From Hemicordylus capensis (taxonomy: Eukaryota; Chordata; Lepidosauria; Squamata; Cordylidae), in NCBI RefSeq assembly GCF_027244095.1, contig NC_069659.1, forward strand, positions 354,802,750-354,866,749: DNA of 64,000 bases. The letters run 5' to 3'. The translations under genes were made by a program, and so were the position numbers. Within the stretch, counting starts at the first letter, position 1. Every line of letters begins with the position of its first letter. Positions 1-10,926 of the stretch are shown piece after piece. A model generated the notes under the pieces. The model was not told where the DNA came from. It did not search any database and saw nothing but the letters and a program-made list of their open reading frames with translations.

Positions 1-620
1 AGATGCTTCACCCCTGCAGAGGCGGGTTATGGCGGTGAAATGAACCTCAACCAGGTCCATCCATGACAATGGGGAAATTACAGGAGCCCTTACCTGCACA
101 GAACACCTCCCTGGTCAGAGCAAAAGACTAAATCGAGCATGTGACCAGCAATATGTGTCGGTCCTGAGACCACTTGGGATGGGCCAATAGTTGTCATGGC
201 TACTCTTGAGCTGTCCTGGACACATTGGTCCCAAAGTGAACATTGAAATCCCCCACATCCATTAGCTTGGGCGACTCCAACGCCAACCCCATAACCAACT
301 CCACCAGCTCAGTTAGGGACTCTATTGGGCAGAGGGTTAATCGGTACAGCAGCCTAAGTCCTAGTCTATCCCTAGTCCCAAAACGTAAGTACTGTACACA
401 GGTTCAGTGTAGACACTCTGGTAAGGGAGATATAATTATTCCTATAGACCACAGCCACTCCACCGCCCCACCCATGACCTCTCACATGCCCCACAAGAGA
501 GCATTCCGTAGGGAGAAGCTAGGACCAAACTTGGCCACTAGCCTCCTGCAACCGAGTCTGTGTAGTTCACTCCTCTTTCTAATGTTTGGCTTTTTGGTCT
601 GGTGGGAGTGACAAGCTGTA
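1..620 (-). mobile_element. L2-type LINE fragment, endonuclease (APE) region
   Basis: Read on the minus strand, one frame gives a stretch typical of the L2 apurinic endonuclease. It contains LLYR, then a leucine/glutamate-rich segment ending ALESPKL, then VGDFNVHF. The GDFN metal-binding motif lies at about 242-253. Downstream the coding frame decays through stops and shifts, so it is a dead fragment. The left end is cut by the window edge, and the right end (about 620) is approximate because similarity fades gradually. Confidence 0.7.
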
Positions 621-1011
621 TAAAGCATGTAAACCAAAGCAAAAAACCTCAGTCCATTTGCTGGACATATTTCTACAGTTCCATAGAAGCCAGTAATAAC
701 AGCATTCCCTACAGCATAATATTTGAAGTGGCAAAGGGAGAAAGACTCCCTTGTGCCTTAAATAAGGCCTCTTTGGTTAGAGGGTTGGATTTCACTCTGC
801 AAAATCGCAGGTGTTTAAAGTTTATAAAAATAAAGGCCACCCTTTAGGGAAATATTTCCACTGGAGTAGTTTTGGCCCTAGCTAACTGGGGCACTGCAGA
901 ACATCTGACCCAGGGTGTACCCATCTGTATTGTGTCCCCAGTTCTCCTCCAGGCCCCTTCTTCAGCTCTGGGCTTCCTCAGCTCTGGGACCAAGGCGAGG
1001 CTAGCTTCTTC
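621..1011. other. No feature recognised
   Basis: Unique-looking sequence with only short chance ORFs and no splice-framed coding signal. It may be the degenerate 5' continuation of the neighbouring L2 copy. Confidence 0.4.
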
Positions 1012-1237
1012 TATTTATTTTTTTTACATTTTATATCCAGCTCTTCCTCCAAGGAGCCCAGAGTGGTGTACTACATACTTAGATTTCTCCTCACAACAAC
1101 CCTGTGAAGTAGGTTAGGTTGAGAGAAAAGTGACCGGCCCAGAATCACCCAGCTAGTATCATGGCTGAATGGGGATTTGAACTCGGGTCTTCCTGGTCCT
1201 AGTCCAGCACTCTAACCACTGCACCATGCTGTGTCCA
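1012..1237 (-). mobile_element. tRNA-derived SINE (CORE-SINE/MIR-like)
   Basis: On the minus strand the head reads GTGCAGTGGTTAGAGTGCTG and is followed by a B-box-like GAGTTCAAATCC, as in tRNA-derived SINEs. The body has GGTGATTCTGGGCC..GTCAC and CCTACTTCACAGGGTTGTTG, resembling the CORE/MIR type. The 3' end is GATATAAAATGT with an AT-rich tail. The same family recurs at 47540 and 55215 on the plus strand. Confidence 0.75.
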
Positions 1238-1308
1238 ATGTCCAGCCTGACTGGACACTGGGTGACAATCAGGGCCCTCTCCAGCTGGCTTCTACTCCTG
1301 ACTTACTT

Positions 1309-1618
1309 AGGAAATAGGAAGCTGCCATATACTGAGTCAGACCCTTGGTTCCTGTAGCTCAGTATTGTCTACCCAGACTGGCAGAGGCTTCTCCAGGGTT
1401 GCAGGCAGGAGTCTCTCTCAGCCCTGTCTGGAGATGTCTTGGAACTTGGAGGGAAGTTGCATGCAGGTGCTCTTTCCAGAGCAGCCCCATCCCCTAAAGG
1501 CAATATATTACACCACTCACATATGTAGTCTCCCATTCAAATGCAAAGCAGGACAAACCCTGCTTAGCAAAGGGGATAATTCTTGCCTGCTACTCCAAGA
1601 CCAGCTCTCTTCCCCTTG
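1309..1618 (-). mobile_element. Composite SINE with 5S-rRNA-like head
   Basis: The minus strand carries GCTAAGCAGGGT and AATGGGAGAC, which match the A- and C-box region of vertebrate 5S rRNA. It continues into GGGGATGGGGC and the body CAGGGCTGAGAGAGACTCC. The 3' end is CTGACTCAGTATATGGCAGC. About ten copies or parts of this family occur in the window. Confidence 0.75.
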
Positions 1619-2671
1619 AGAAACTTGGAAAAACTGTTTTTCAGACTTGATCTTGGAGAGGAAAAGGTACATTTCAACTGAAGAGGGAGAGAGGTCGCTT
1701 GTGCAGCAGGACCCACTCCGCCCCTGCCCCCCATGCCCATTGCTCCACACAAGCAGTATTTTGCCTTCTTCCTCAGCCCAGCATCCTCTGCAGCATTGCA
1801 AGGGACCCCTTGGATCTTGAGATGAAGCCACCTCACTTGGAATGCCAGAATGGCTCGCTCTGACTGAAGGAATCATTTGGTCCCTGTCAGTCAAGTGGAC
1901 GGGTGCAGGTCCAGGCCAGGGCTGAAGAGCTCTGCACATCTGGATGGTGGGGATCAGAACTGCTGGAACGGGGCTTGCAACCTGGACAGCCTCCAGATGT
2001 GCTCCACGTGTGTGTTCCTGGAACTGGAGCTCCCCTTTGGTGCAGATTATTTAAGCTGACTGAAATGTTTCCATTTGGTATTCCACCCCCTGCCTCTGAA
2101 TAGGAAGTGGGTTTTGAACCAGCAGACCTTTCCTTCCTTCCACCCTGACTCCTCACTGATTCACTGGTCACATCTCCGCTTGTCATCTCCCAGATTCCTT
2201 CTTGGTCCAGGGTAGATGGCATGGCCAACGCCAGCCCTGGCAAGGTTGGGCAGTCCCCGGCTGGGTTCTGTGGATGTGGTCAAGGGGCTGCTGCCCAAGT
2301 CCGAGACCCCAGCCTCTCAGATAGTCCCTGGGGCTTGTGGGAGGCCAGAGGGAAGGGAGATCGAATTCCTCCCGTTGGTGGGTTAGTTTCTGCCGTTTCT
2401 GCAATTTTAAAACAAACTGCCGGGGGGGAAAAGCATCAAGGACAGGGCAGGAGAGTGCGTGGAGGGAGGAGTGGACACATCCCAGACCTGGCTGGGATTC
2501 AACGGGTCAGTGCCCATACAGAGTGGCCAGAGTTGGCGCCTGTCTGGGTTCGATTATTTTCCTTCCCCCTCGTCTTGTCCCTTTTCCTGTTTGCTTTAGG
2601 TCTATTAGATTGAAAGCCCTGGATGTGCTCAGCCTTTCACAGAATAAAAAAGGTAAAACATGTGTAAAAGT
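1619..2671. other. No gene recognised
   Basis: Moderately GC-rich sequence with overlapping chance ORFs on both strands. None shows a familiar domain or pairs convincingly with splice sites. Confidence 0.4.
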
Positions 2672-2782
2672 GAAGAAGAAGAAGAAGAAGAAGAAGAAGA
2701 AGAAGAAGAAGAAGAAGAAGAAGAAGAAGAAGAAGAAGAAGAGGAGGAGGAGGAGGAGGAGGAGGAGGAGGAGGAGGAGGAG
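2672..2782 (+). repeat. (GAA)n followed by (GGA)n microsatellite
   Basis: About 70 bp of uninterrupted GAA triplets pass directly into about 40 bp of GGA triplets. The whole tract is pure purine on the plus strand. The long lysine, glutamate or arginine runs in overlapping frames are products of this repeat, not protein. Confidence 0.95.
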
Positions 2783-2787
2783 TATTC

Positions 2788-2890
2788 CTCTTTTTTGGAA
2801 CACCCTTCCCCGCCACCAGATTTGTTCCGCCCCCTCCCTAGCTGCTTTTAAGGCCCTTCTTAAGACCTAACTGTTTCTCCAGGCATTTGC
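2788..2890 (+). mobile_element. L2-type LINE 3' end fragment
   Basis: The frame reads WNTLPRHQI, then SLAAFKALLKT and FLQAFAL. This is the usual end of an L2 reverse transcriptase, and it is followed by an AT-rich tail. Confidence 0.65.
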
Positions 2891-2892
2891 CC

Positions 2893-2896
<4 letters not shown>

Positions 2897-2947
<51 letters not shown>
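2897..2947. repeat. (ATT)n microsatellite
   Basis: About 17 ATT units directly after the L2 3' fragment, probably grown from the LINE tail. Confidence 0.9.
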
Positions 2948-2948
<1 letters not shown>

Positions 2949-3088
2949 TTAATGGTATTGGTATTGTTGTTGTTCACAGCTGTTGTTCAGTCTTTGGAGG
3001 AGGTGGTATTTAAGAAATTTTTAATAAATGATAAATAATGAATAAATATGTAGTCCATAGGTTTCTGGATTACAACTCCCATCCTCTC

Positions 3089-3411
3089 CTCTCATGGAGA
3101 GGAGAGCTGGTCTTGTGGTAGCAAGCATGACTTCTTGTCCCCCTAGCTAAGCAGGGTCCATCCTGGTTGCATCTGAATGGGAGATTTGATGTGTGAGGAG
3201 GGCAAGATATTCCCCTCAGGGGATGGAGCTACTCTGGGAAGGGCAGAAGGTTCCAAGTTGTTCCCTCCCTGGCAGCATCTCCAAGAAAGGGCTGAGAGAG
3301 ACTCCTGCCTGCAACCTTGCAGAAGCCGCTGCCAGTCTGTGTAGACAGTCCTGAGCTAGATGGACCAAGGGTCTGACTCAGTAGATGGCAGCTTACTATG
3401 TTCCTATCCCC
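3089..3411 (+). mobile_element. Composite SINE with 5S-rRNA-like head
   Basis: The copy starts at GAGAGCTGGTCTTGTGGTAG, carries CTAAGCAGGGTC and ATGGGAGA, and ends with CAGCTTACTATGTTCC. It is nearly full length. It is followed at 3460-3710 by AT-rich LINE-type 3' tails of the form AACCGCCTTGGGGTTG. Confidence 0.8.
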
Positions 3412-3729
3412 AGCCTTTGTCTATTGTGGCTGGGGATGATGGGAGCTGTAGTCCAATAACATATGTTTTTAGCTTGATGTTTTTACTGCTTTTTTATTGT
3501 ATGTTTTAATTTTTGTAAACCGCCTTGGGGTTGTTTTTAACGAAAGGCAGTATAGAAATGTAAAAATAAATAAATACATAAATAAAAAAAATATAGAGGC
3601 CCAAAGATGAGAATCCCTGTTGTAATGTTTTAAATTGTAAACTGCCTCTACATTGCCAGGAATAACTTTAAATACAAACCCTAACAAATAAATCATTAAA
3701 TAAAACAAGTGTGGATTAAAGATCATGGT

Positions 3730-4590
3730 TTAAGTATGAAGAAATTTCAGAAGCTGCTCTGCAACCTTTTTTATTTTAAGCGCCAGCTGTCTGGTTCCAC
3801 CTTGGTTCAAGTGCAGCCCGTCCCTTTTGTACAGGCCTTGCTTGCCCCAAAATGTGTCCCAGTGCCTAACAAATCTAAACCCCTCCTCCCGGCCCCGTCG
3901 TCTCATCCACGCACTGAAACCCCTCAGCTCTGCCTGTCTCACTCTACCTGCGCGTGGAACAGGTAGCACTTCTGAGAATGCTACCTTGGGGGTCCTGGAC
4001 TTCAATACACTACCTAACAGCCTAAATTTGGCTTCCAGGACCTCCCAACTGCATTTCCCCACATGGTTGGTGCCCACGTGCACCACGACAACTGTCTCCT
4101 CCCCAGCACTGCCTAAGAGCCTGTCTGCACACTGTGTGATGTCCGCAAGCTTCTCACCAGGCAGGCAAGTCACCGTGCGGTCAACATGTGGCTCACAAAC
4201 CCATCTCTCTATCCCTCTAATGATCAAATCACCCATTACAAGGAGGCCCCCACCCCCCAGAGGAGTATCCCCTGTGCAAGAGGATATGGGCTCATCTTCC
4301 ATGGAAGGGGTCCCTTCTAAAGGAGCATTTCCCTCTTCCTCAGACTGATGTCCTCCTTGCCTGAGACCTTCATTCTCCCTGACAGCAGAGGAGCTGTCTG
4401 CCCTGGAGTGGGTTGCCTCTATCACATCCCTGAAGGTCTCGTCCTCATGCCTCTCTGTCTCTCTGAGCTTCTCCAGATCCACCACCTTGGTCTCGAGGGA
4501 ACGAACTTGTTCCCTTAGAGCCAGGAGCTCCTTGCACCGGGCAAACAGTCATACATGTGGCACTCTGTGCAATGCATTGGGCTCTTATTC
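3730..4590 (-). mobile_element. CR1-type LINE ORF1 fragment with esterase-like domain
   Basis: A 251-residue open frame (4485-3730) contains VMGDLIIRGIER, VVVVHVGTNHVG and RDGLHLNQGGTRQLA. These are the blocks of the SGNH-hydrolase-like domain of CR1 ORF1. In the family the first block is GDSIIRG; here the nucleophile serine is leucine. Just upstream, in another frame, is a CxxCxxxxC finger (CTECHMYDC), so at least one frameshift is present. The fragment abuts an L2 copy at about 4580. Confidence 0.8.
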
Positions 4591-6425
4591 TCTGCTCTTA
4601 TTGCATCAGCTGACTCTCGTCCAGCGGCCTCATTACGGATTACCCGTTCCCTACTCGGGGATGCAGATCCAGTGGAGGTTCCATCTGGCCGCGGTGACAT
4701 GTTTGCTAGATTCTTCGCTGATAAAGTCGCTCGCCTTTTGCGGGAGTTGGACTCCAATTGCACAGGATCCAATGAGATGACAGAGACTTCCTCTTGTAAT
4801 GTCATCTGGGATACTTTTGAGCCTGCTGAGGCCGAGGACGTGGACAATATTCTCTCTGGTATGGGCGCTGTGACCTGTAGCCTGGACACTTGCCCCTCCT
4901 GGCTTATTAGAGCAGCCGGCGGGAATGTAAGATCCTTGCTTCAGGAGTTGGTGAATTCTTCTCTTCATGAGGGATCTGTGCTGGCAGCCTGTGGTGTCCC
5001 CTCTTTTGAAGAAGACTTCTCTTGATCCTGAGGTCCTTGTTAATTATAGACCTATCTCCAACCTTCCTTTCCTTGCCAAGGTTTTGGAGAAGGTTTTATG
5101 TGTTCAGCTTGAGAGAGCTCTGGATGAAGCTGTTTTTTTAGATCCTTGTCAGTCTGGTTTCAGGCCACGACATAGCATGGAAACAGCACTGGTCGCTCTG
5201 GTTGATGACTTGTATCCTGACCTTGATGAAGGTAGCACCCCTCTCTTGGTCCTTTTTGATCTCTCAGAAGCTTTCGATACCATTGACCATGGTATCCTTC
5301 TGGAGCGCCTGCACGGGTTGGTTACTGGGGGCACTGTTTTGCAGTGGTTCTGTTCCTTCCTTAGTGGGCGCTTTCAGTCAGTGTGCATTGGTGGCCAGTG
5401 CTCTGGCCTGTGGCCACTCCTTTGTGGGGTGCATCAGGGCTCAGTTCTCATTCTTTTTAACATCTACATGAAACCACTGGGGCAGGTCATCCATAGGGTT
5501 GGGGTGAGATTCCATCAATATGCCGATGATACTCAGTTGTATATTGCCATCCCACCCAGGCCACTCCAGATACTCTGTTCTTGCCCCATGTCTGGAGGCT
5601 ATCAGGGTCTGGATGGGCCAAAACAGGCTCAGACTTAATCCCTCCAAGACGGAGTTGCTTTTGCTTACTCCTCGATCTGGCCGATTGCTGAGTCTGAGTC
5701 TCTCCCTGGACGGGGTTGCGCTGCCCCTGAAGGACCTCGACTTGGGGGTCCTCTTGGACTCGTGGCTCCTGCTTGAGCAGCAAGTGGAGGCCATGGCCAG
5801 AGGTGCCTTTGCCCGACTTCAGCTGGTCCACCAGTTGCAGACCTATCTCGACCGGCAGGCCCTGGCAACAGTCACTCATGCCCTCGTCATCTCTCGTCCG
5901 GATTACTGTAATACGCTCTACCTGGGGTTGCCTTTGAAGATGACCCAGAAGCTTCAGTTGGTCCAGAATGTGGCGACTCACCTGTTTATGGGCGCTAGGA
6001 GATATGATAGTGTGACACCTATTTGCTTCCGGGTCCCATTTAAAGTGCTGGTTCTCACCTTTAAAATCCTTCAGGGCTTAGCACCTTCAGGACCGCCTCT
6101 CCTGGCCAGGCCTGTCCCATCCTGTGAGATGTTCTCAGGTTGCCCTTCTTTGTTGTCCCTGGTCTCAGAGAGGTCCATAGTACTAGGGCCCGTAGAAGGG
6201 CTTTCTCTGTTGCTGCCCCTTCACTTTGGAATTCTCTCCCTGCCCCAGATTCTGTCTGTCTCCTCCTTTTCAGCCTTTAAAACCTTATTGAAGACATTTC
6301 TTTTCCGCCAGGCATTTGCCCTTTGATTTTTATTTTTATTTTTATTTTTAAATCTCAGATGCTGTTCTAGTTTGTACACTGCTCTGAGGCATGTGGATTG
6401 GGCGGTATATTAAATCTCTAAATAA
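4580..6425 (+). mobile_element. L2-type LINE, reverse-transcriptase region, 5'-truncated
   Basis: Three overlapping frames (about 4580-5025, 4967-5638, 5520-6326) carry successive parts of an L2 polymerase. They contain NYRPISNLPFLAKVLEKVL, then the active-site YADD box at 5519-5530, and then the C-terminal blocks PDYCNTLYLGLP and FKILQGLAPS. At least two frameshifts separate the frames, so it is dead. The 3' end has GGGCGGTATATTAAAT and runs into a (GACA)n tract. The neighbours are CR1 ORF1 on the left and a BovB-type LINE on the right. Confidence 0.85.
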
Positions 6426-6429
6426 ATAA

Positions 6430-6430
<1 letters not shown>

Positions 6431-6460
<30 letters not shown>

Positions 6461-6462
6461 TT
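6431..6462. repeat. (GACA)n microsatellite
   Basis: About eight GACA units between the L2 tail and the adjoining BovB-type LINE. Confidence 0.9.
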
Positions 6463-8640
6463 TCCTTCTGGTATTGTTTGGCTTTCTCAGTTATCCAGCG
6501 TGCATCAGCAATGATGTCTCTTGTTCCTCGGCCTTTTCTGAAACCAGCTTGAACATTTGATTGATTGATTGATTGATTGATTGTTAAATTTATATACTGC
6601 CTTTCATTAAAAACAATCCCAAGGCGGTTTCCCTTTCCACATAGGGCTCTAATCGGCATTGGATAATCCTGAGCATTATTTTGCTAGCATGTGAAATTAA
6701 GGATATTGTGCGATGGTTTGCACAATCGTTAAGTCTCCTTTCTTTTGTATGGGTATGTACACTGACCTCTTTCAATCTGTTGGCCACTATGTTGTTCTCC
6801 AGATTTGCTGGCATAGTTTGGGTAGAGCCTTGACTGATTCTTCTTCTATCGCCTGCCATATTTCTGTAGCTATACCATCAATTCCTTCTGATTTGGTAAT
6901 GGCCAGAGTGTTGATCTAACTTCATCTTCCCATATTAGAGGTTCTTGCAAGTAAATAATATCTTCTAGAGTATCCTGGATGTTGACATACCTGCTGTACA
7001 GGTTTTCAGTATACTCCTTCCACCTCTGTTTGATCTTCTCTGAATCAGTTACTATCTGTCCTTTGGCATCCCTTAACATACCAATTCAAGGTTGGAACCT
7101 CCCTCTGAGTTCAGAGATCTTTTGGAAAACTTGCCTTATTTTTCCATGTCTATTTCCATCCTCAAGGTCTTTACAGATGTCATTGTATTATTGCTCCTTG
7201 TCTCTTCTAACAGCTTTCTGAAATTCCCTATTAAGTTCCTTCCTGAGGTCTTTATCTTTCTTGACTTTGGCTTCTCTCCTCTTCTTGGAGGAGAGGCAAT
7301 TTCCACCATCTGGTCCAACACCCATTTTGCTTTCTTCCGTTTCTTGGTCTTTGGCAGTCTCTTTTCACATTCGTCCTTAACTTCTTTGATTATATTCCAC
7401 ACATCCTCTGGTTCCCTATCAATGAGGTTCAGAACTTCAAAGTGGTTCCTGATGTTCTCCTTGAAAATGGTGGGTATATTCTCAAGATCATATCATGGAA
7501 GCTGGATAGCTTTGTTTTTCCACTTTAGCTCGACTTGGAACTTGCACATGAGCAGTTCGTGATCAGTTCCACAATCGGCCCACCACATTTTTGCTGTTAT
7601 AACTGAGCTCTTCCACCTTGCACCGATAATGTAATCAATTTGATTTCTGTAATGTCCATGTGTATAAGTGCCACTTTGGTTGTTTGAAGAGTGTGTTAGC
7701 AATAAAGAGATCATTGACTTGGCAGAAGCTAATAAGCTGTTCTGCAGCTTCGTTTCTGTTTCCTAGGCCATAAGGTCTGACTGGCGTTTTCCTCCTTACC
7801 ATTTCCAACTTTGGCATTCCAGTCTCTAACCACCAGCATCACATCTTGCTTGCATGTTCTGTCATTTTCTGACTGAACTTAAGCATAAAACTCATCAACT
7901 TCCTCTTCTTCTGCATCATTCGTTGGGGCATAGACTTGAAGAACTGCCATGTTCAAGGGTTGTCCACGAAATCTAATCAATATTAGTCGGTCACTGACCA
8001 CATTGTACCCAAGTACTGCCATTGCTATATCCTTCCTGACTATGAAAGCAACACTGTTCCTTCTTTGGTTTTCATGTCCTGAGTATTATACGGTATGATT
8101 TTCTGACTGAAATTGTCCCATCCAGTCCATTTTAATTCACTGATGCCCAAGATGTCAATCTGTAGTTGATTCATTTCATCTTTCACTGTGTCGATCTTCC
8201 TAATGTTCATGCTTCTTACATTCCACATTGCCATTGTAATTCTGTCTTTGCAGCTTTGGATTTTCTTTCCCCACACGGCAACATCAGCCGCTAGACGTCC
8301 AAAAGGCTTTAAGTCTAACTGCGTCATAAACACTATCGGAACTCTGAGAGATCTTCAGCTCTTCCTCAGTAGCATGTTGAGTGCCATCCGACCTGAGGGG
8401 CCCATCATCCGGCACTACATCGGCATTCATTCCATTTTGTCTATCCATGTGGTTTTCTTGGTAAAACACAGGAGTGGTTTGCCATTGCCTTCTCCCATGC
8501 AGTATGAAATGATGCCTTTGTCATTGTCACTGAAGTGATCATCTGCCTCCAGCACCTTCCTATATTGCTGCTGCCTAGTATAGGTGCCTGCTTGCTTTAG
8601 CTCATGGAAGATCATGAAAGTAATAGCTAATTGGAGTGGT
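6463..8640 (-). mobile_element. RTE/BovB-type LINE, 5' half
   Basis: Minus-strand frames read in family order. The endonuclease gives AMWNVRSMN and DILGISELKWTGW, then NQIDYIIGARW and DCGTDHELLMCKF. The linker gives EKIKQRWKEYTENLYSR. The start of the polymerase gives HRTISLISHASKIMLRI and NVQAGFRKGRGTRDIIADAR. The catalytic half of the polymerase and the 3' end are absent, so this is a 3'-deleted copy with many frame breaks. An AT-rich LINE tail with (TTGA)n is inserted at about 6553-6640. The first 180 bases (8450-8640) resemble the body of the Sauria SINE. Confidence 0.85.
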
Positions 8641-8794
8641 ACCTACTCTGGTTGGGTGAGAGATGTTTCCTGCTCCAGAGAGGCCAGAAAAACTGGAGAA
8701 GACTCTGACCTATGGCCAGAAATGGCATTATTTGTGATAATACTGCCCTTTATCCTTTGCTCTTATATGTTGCTTCCACATCAAGGCCCTGTAA

Positions 8795-9000
8795 CAGGCG
8801 TCTTCAGATTTGCGTCCACAGGGCTTCTACCCCGAATCTCCTTCAGAAGAGAGTGTGTGCATTCATGCACCTGCCAAACTTAACCCGAAGTCCCTTTGAG
8901 ATGCTTGGATGCACTCCACACACAAATCGGGCTTTGTGATGCGAATTCTAGCTTATCTCGATGTATTTCTGGGTTTTTAAAATGCTGGTTTTAAGCTACT
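8795..9000. mobile_element. Possible hAT-type non-autonomous transposon fragment
   Basis: It contains CCCGAAGTCCCT and CACACACAAATCGGG, resembling segments near 14580-14850, 29505-29720 and 44945-45070. The ends are not defined. The rest of 8640-9280 shows nothing recognised. Confidence 0.35.
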
Positions 9001-9282
9001 TTTTCTAAAATTGCCAGAGCAAATAGGGAGAGGCACTGATGTAGAATCATTAGCATGATAAGAGGGATGTTTTCTTTAGAAATGCAGATATAGCTCTTTA
9101 GGAAGCTCTCCTCCCCCCCACCCCGCCATTGGCTAGAAGGAAAACACGGATGCATGCCATGTGAACTTGTTTCGAAACAAAATCCAAGAACAGAGGAGAG
9201 GAGCTGCTTCCCTCAATGCTGCAAGTGTAGTTCGAAGTGGCTTCGCTCAACATTTACCCCGAAGCATGAAGCCATGGGTGAA

Positions 9283-9393
9283 TAACTCCCAGATGTTGCT
9301 GGACTACAACTCCCATCATTCCCTTTGACCATTGTGGCCATTGTGGCTGGGAATTGTGGGAATTATAGCCCAACAACATCTAGGGACCCTAGT
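9283..9393. mobile_element. Palindromic MITE (ACTACAACTCCCA family)
   Basis: Two inverted arms: AGATGTTGCTGGACTACAAC on the left and the complement ending CCAACAACATCT on the right, around a GGCCATTGTGGCTGGG core. The family recurs at least a dozen times in the window. Confidence 0.75.
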
Positions 9394-9630
9394 TACGGAT
9401 ACGAATATGACAAGTATTTATATACCGCTTTTCAACCAAAGTTCCCAAAGCAGTTGTTCCCAAAGGGCTCACAGTCTAAGAAACATAAGAAGGACACCAA
9501 CAACAGCCACTGGAGGGATGCTGTGTTGGGGCTGGATAGGGCCAGTTCCTCTCCCCCTGCTGAATAAAGAGAATTACCACTTTCAAAAGGTGCCTCTGCT
9601 CGGTTAGCAGGGGTTTGAAGACCTTTGTTC
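9394..9630 (-). mobile_element. Short retroposon, family with GATTGTGAGCCC body
   Basis: The complement reads through GGTGCCTCTT..GGTAATTCTC, CCAGTGGCTGTTG, TGTGAGCCCTTTGGG and AAAGCGGTATATAAAT. The same order is seen at 13490, 45690, 59580 and 61887. Short length and an AT-rich simple tail suggest a SINE or a LINE 3' end; the parent is not identified. Confidence 0.65.
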
Positions 9631-10114
9631 AACCCTGCCCTATAACGTTGCTGAAGCATGACTTTTCTGCAATCAATGGAATCAAAAGCTTCCTTGGAAA
9701 ACATCATTCCAAGCAACTCACATGATGTCTGAGAAAGCAGGAGGAACTAATATGCACATCTCCAAGCATTCTTTTGTTTTTGAGCCTGAGGCAAGGTCCC
9801 TATACGTTTTTAAGTGTATTCTAATAACTGGTCTTAAATCAGTTCAATATATCATTGTCATGGCCCAGCTATTATTAATTAAACAACAGAAGGACACTGC
9901 AAAAGGACGTTTCTGCTTTAAAATGTAATGTTATTAATGGAAAGGCTTTTTTAATGGTACTTTGGGGAAGTATCCACATGGCAAAAAATATTAGTAGATT
10001 ACCAACATTTATTCAAAGTGATCAGAAATGGGAGGTAATTCACTGGATAAAATAAGAGGTGAGTATGAAAAAGAAATGTGAGTAACGCAAGCTACTGACT
10101 GTCAGTAGCATGAC
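9631..10114. other. No feature recognised
   Basis: AT-rich sequence with no coding, repeat or regulatory signal that could be named. Confidence 0.4.
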
Positions 10115-10320
10115 TGAATATCTTCAGATTCTAGGGTGGGAGCTGAAGCCTGAAGAAAGGTGTCCCCAAGAGGGGGAACGCAAGATAAAAAAGAGATAGG
10201 TACGCTCTTTTTAAAATCTTGCTTCCCCCTGCTTGGGGACACCTTTCCTCATGTAAGTGGTAAGAATTATCCTTCTTCAGGCTTCAGCTCCCACCCCAGA
10301 ATTTGTAGATATTCAATCTC
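10115..10320. mobile_element. Foldback MITE
   Basis: An inverted repeat: the left arm has GGTGGGAGCTGAAGCCTGAA and GGTGTCCCCAAG. The right arm has the complements CTTGGGGACACC and TTCAGGCTTCAGCTCCCACC. Arms are about 90 bp with a small central spacer. No target duplication was made out. Confidence 0.7.
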
Positions 10321-10453
10321 CAAGGGGTGATGGTGGGTGCATCCTGTCCCTAGGGCACCTGCCTGTCAATGGGTGCACAGCACCAAGACACTATGCAATT
10401 CGCAGCATCTAGCAGGTGGAATCCAGTTTTCACCAATGTGTCATCGTGGGGTG

Positions 10454-10456
<3 letters not shown>

Positions 10457-10497
<41 letters not shown>
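10457..10497. repeat. (GT)n microsatellite
   Basis: About 20 uninterrupted GT units. Confidence 0.95.
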
Positions 10498-10602
10498 ATG
10501 CCTTGGCCAGTCATCCATGGGATGAGAACTGGTTTGCAATCCCTGTTTTCATCTGTGAATTGTTGGAGGATCTGACCCTGGCTCATCTGCTTTGGTCACC
10601 TG

Positions 10603-10926
10603 GGTGCTTTCCAGATTAGACTCTGCAACGTGGTCATGGTGTGTCTCTGAAGTGTGCTTCCACATTTCCTGTGTTGTGACACCGCAGCCCCTCCACTGAC
10701 AGCAGGGTGCCATTCACATTTCCGATGCCTTGTTTCAAATGTAATCACTGCGATATTGAGCTAGGACGTTGTATATCCGGCGTAAAAAAGTTGCTGGTTT
10801 TTCGGGTTGTTAGTTTTCGCGAGACTGCTCCCCCTGCTGGGCACTTTGCTATTTACGTTTTGAGTGTGATTTGCCTGAACAGAAGCATTTTGCCACTGTT
10901 GAGCAACTGATCTGGAAAGCACCCTA
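10603..10926. mobile_element. TIR transposon (GGTGCTTTCCAGA family)
   Basis: Ends are GGTGCTTTCCAGA and its complement TCTGGAAAGCACC. The interior includes CCTGTGTTGTGACACC and TTTTCGCGAGACTGC. Relatives lie at 12045-12350, 35186-35775 and 51566-51873. It is non-autonomous with no coding capacity; a hAT-like family is likely. Confidence 0.7.

Noticed and set aside
2337-2870. Open frame with long lysine/arginine run
   Set aside because: Created by the (GAA)n/(GGA)n repeat; the other frames give poly-Glu, and the complement gives poly-Leu/Phe.
3827-4348. 173-codon plus-strand frame
   Set aside because: Antisense of the CR1 ORF1 esterase domain.
7092-7562. 156-codon plus-strand frame rich in Phe and Ser
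   Set aside because: Antisense shadow of the BovB-type LINE, whose endonuclease and linker read on the minus strand.
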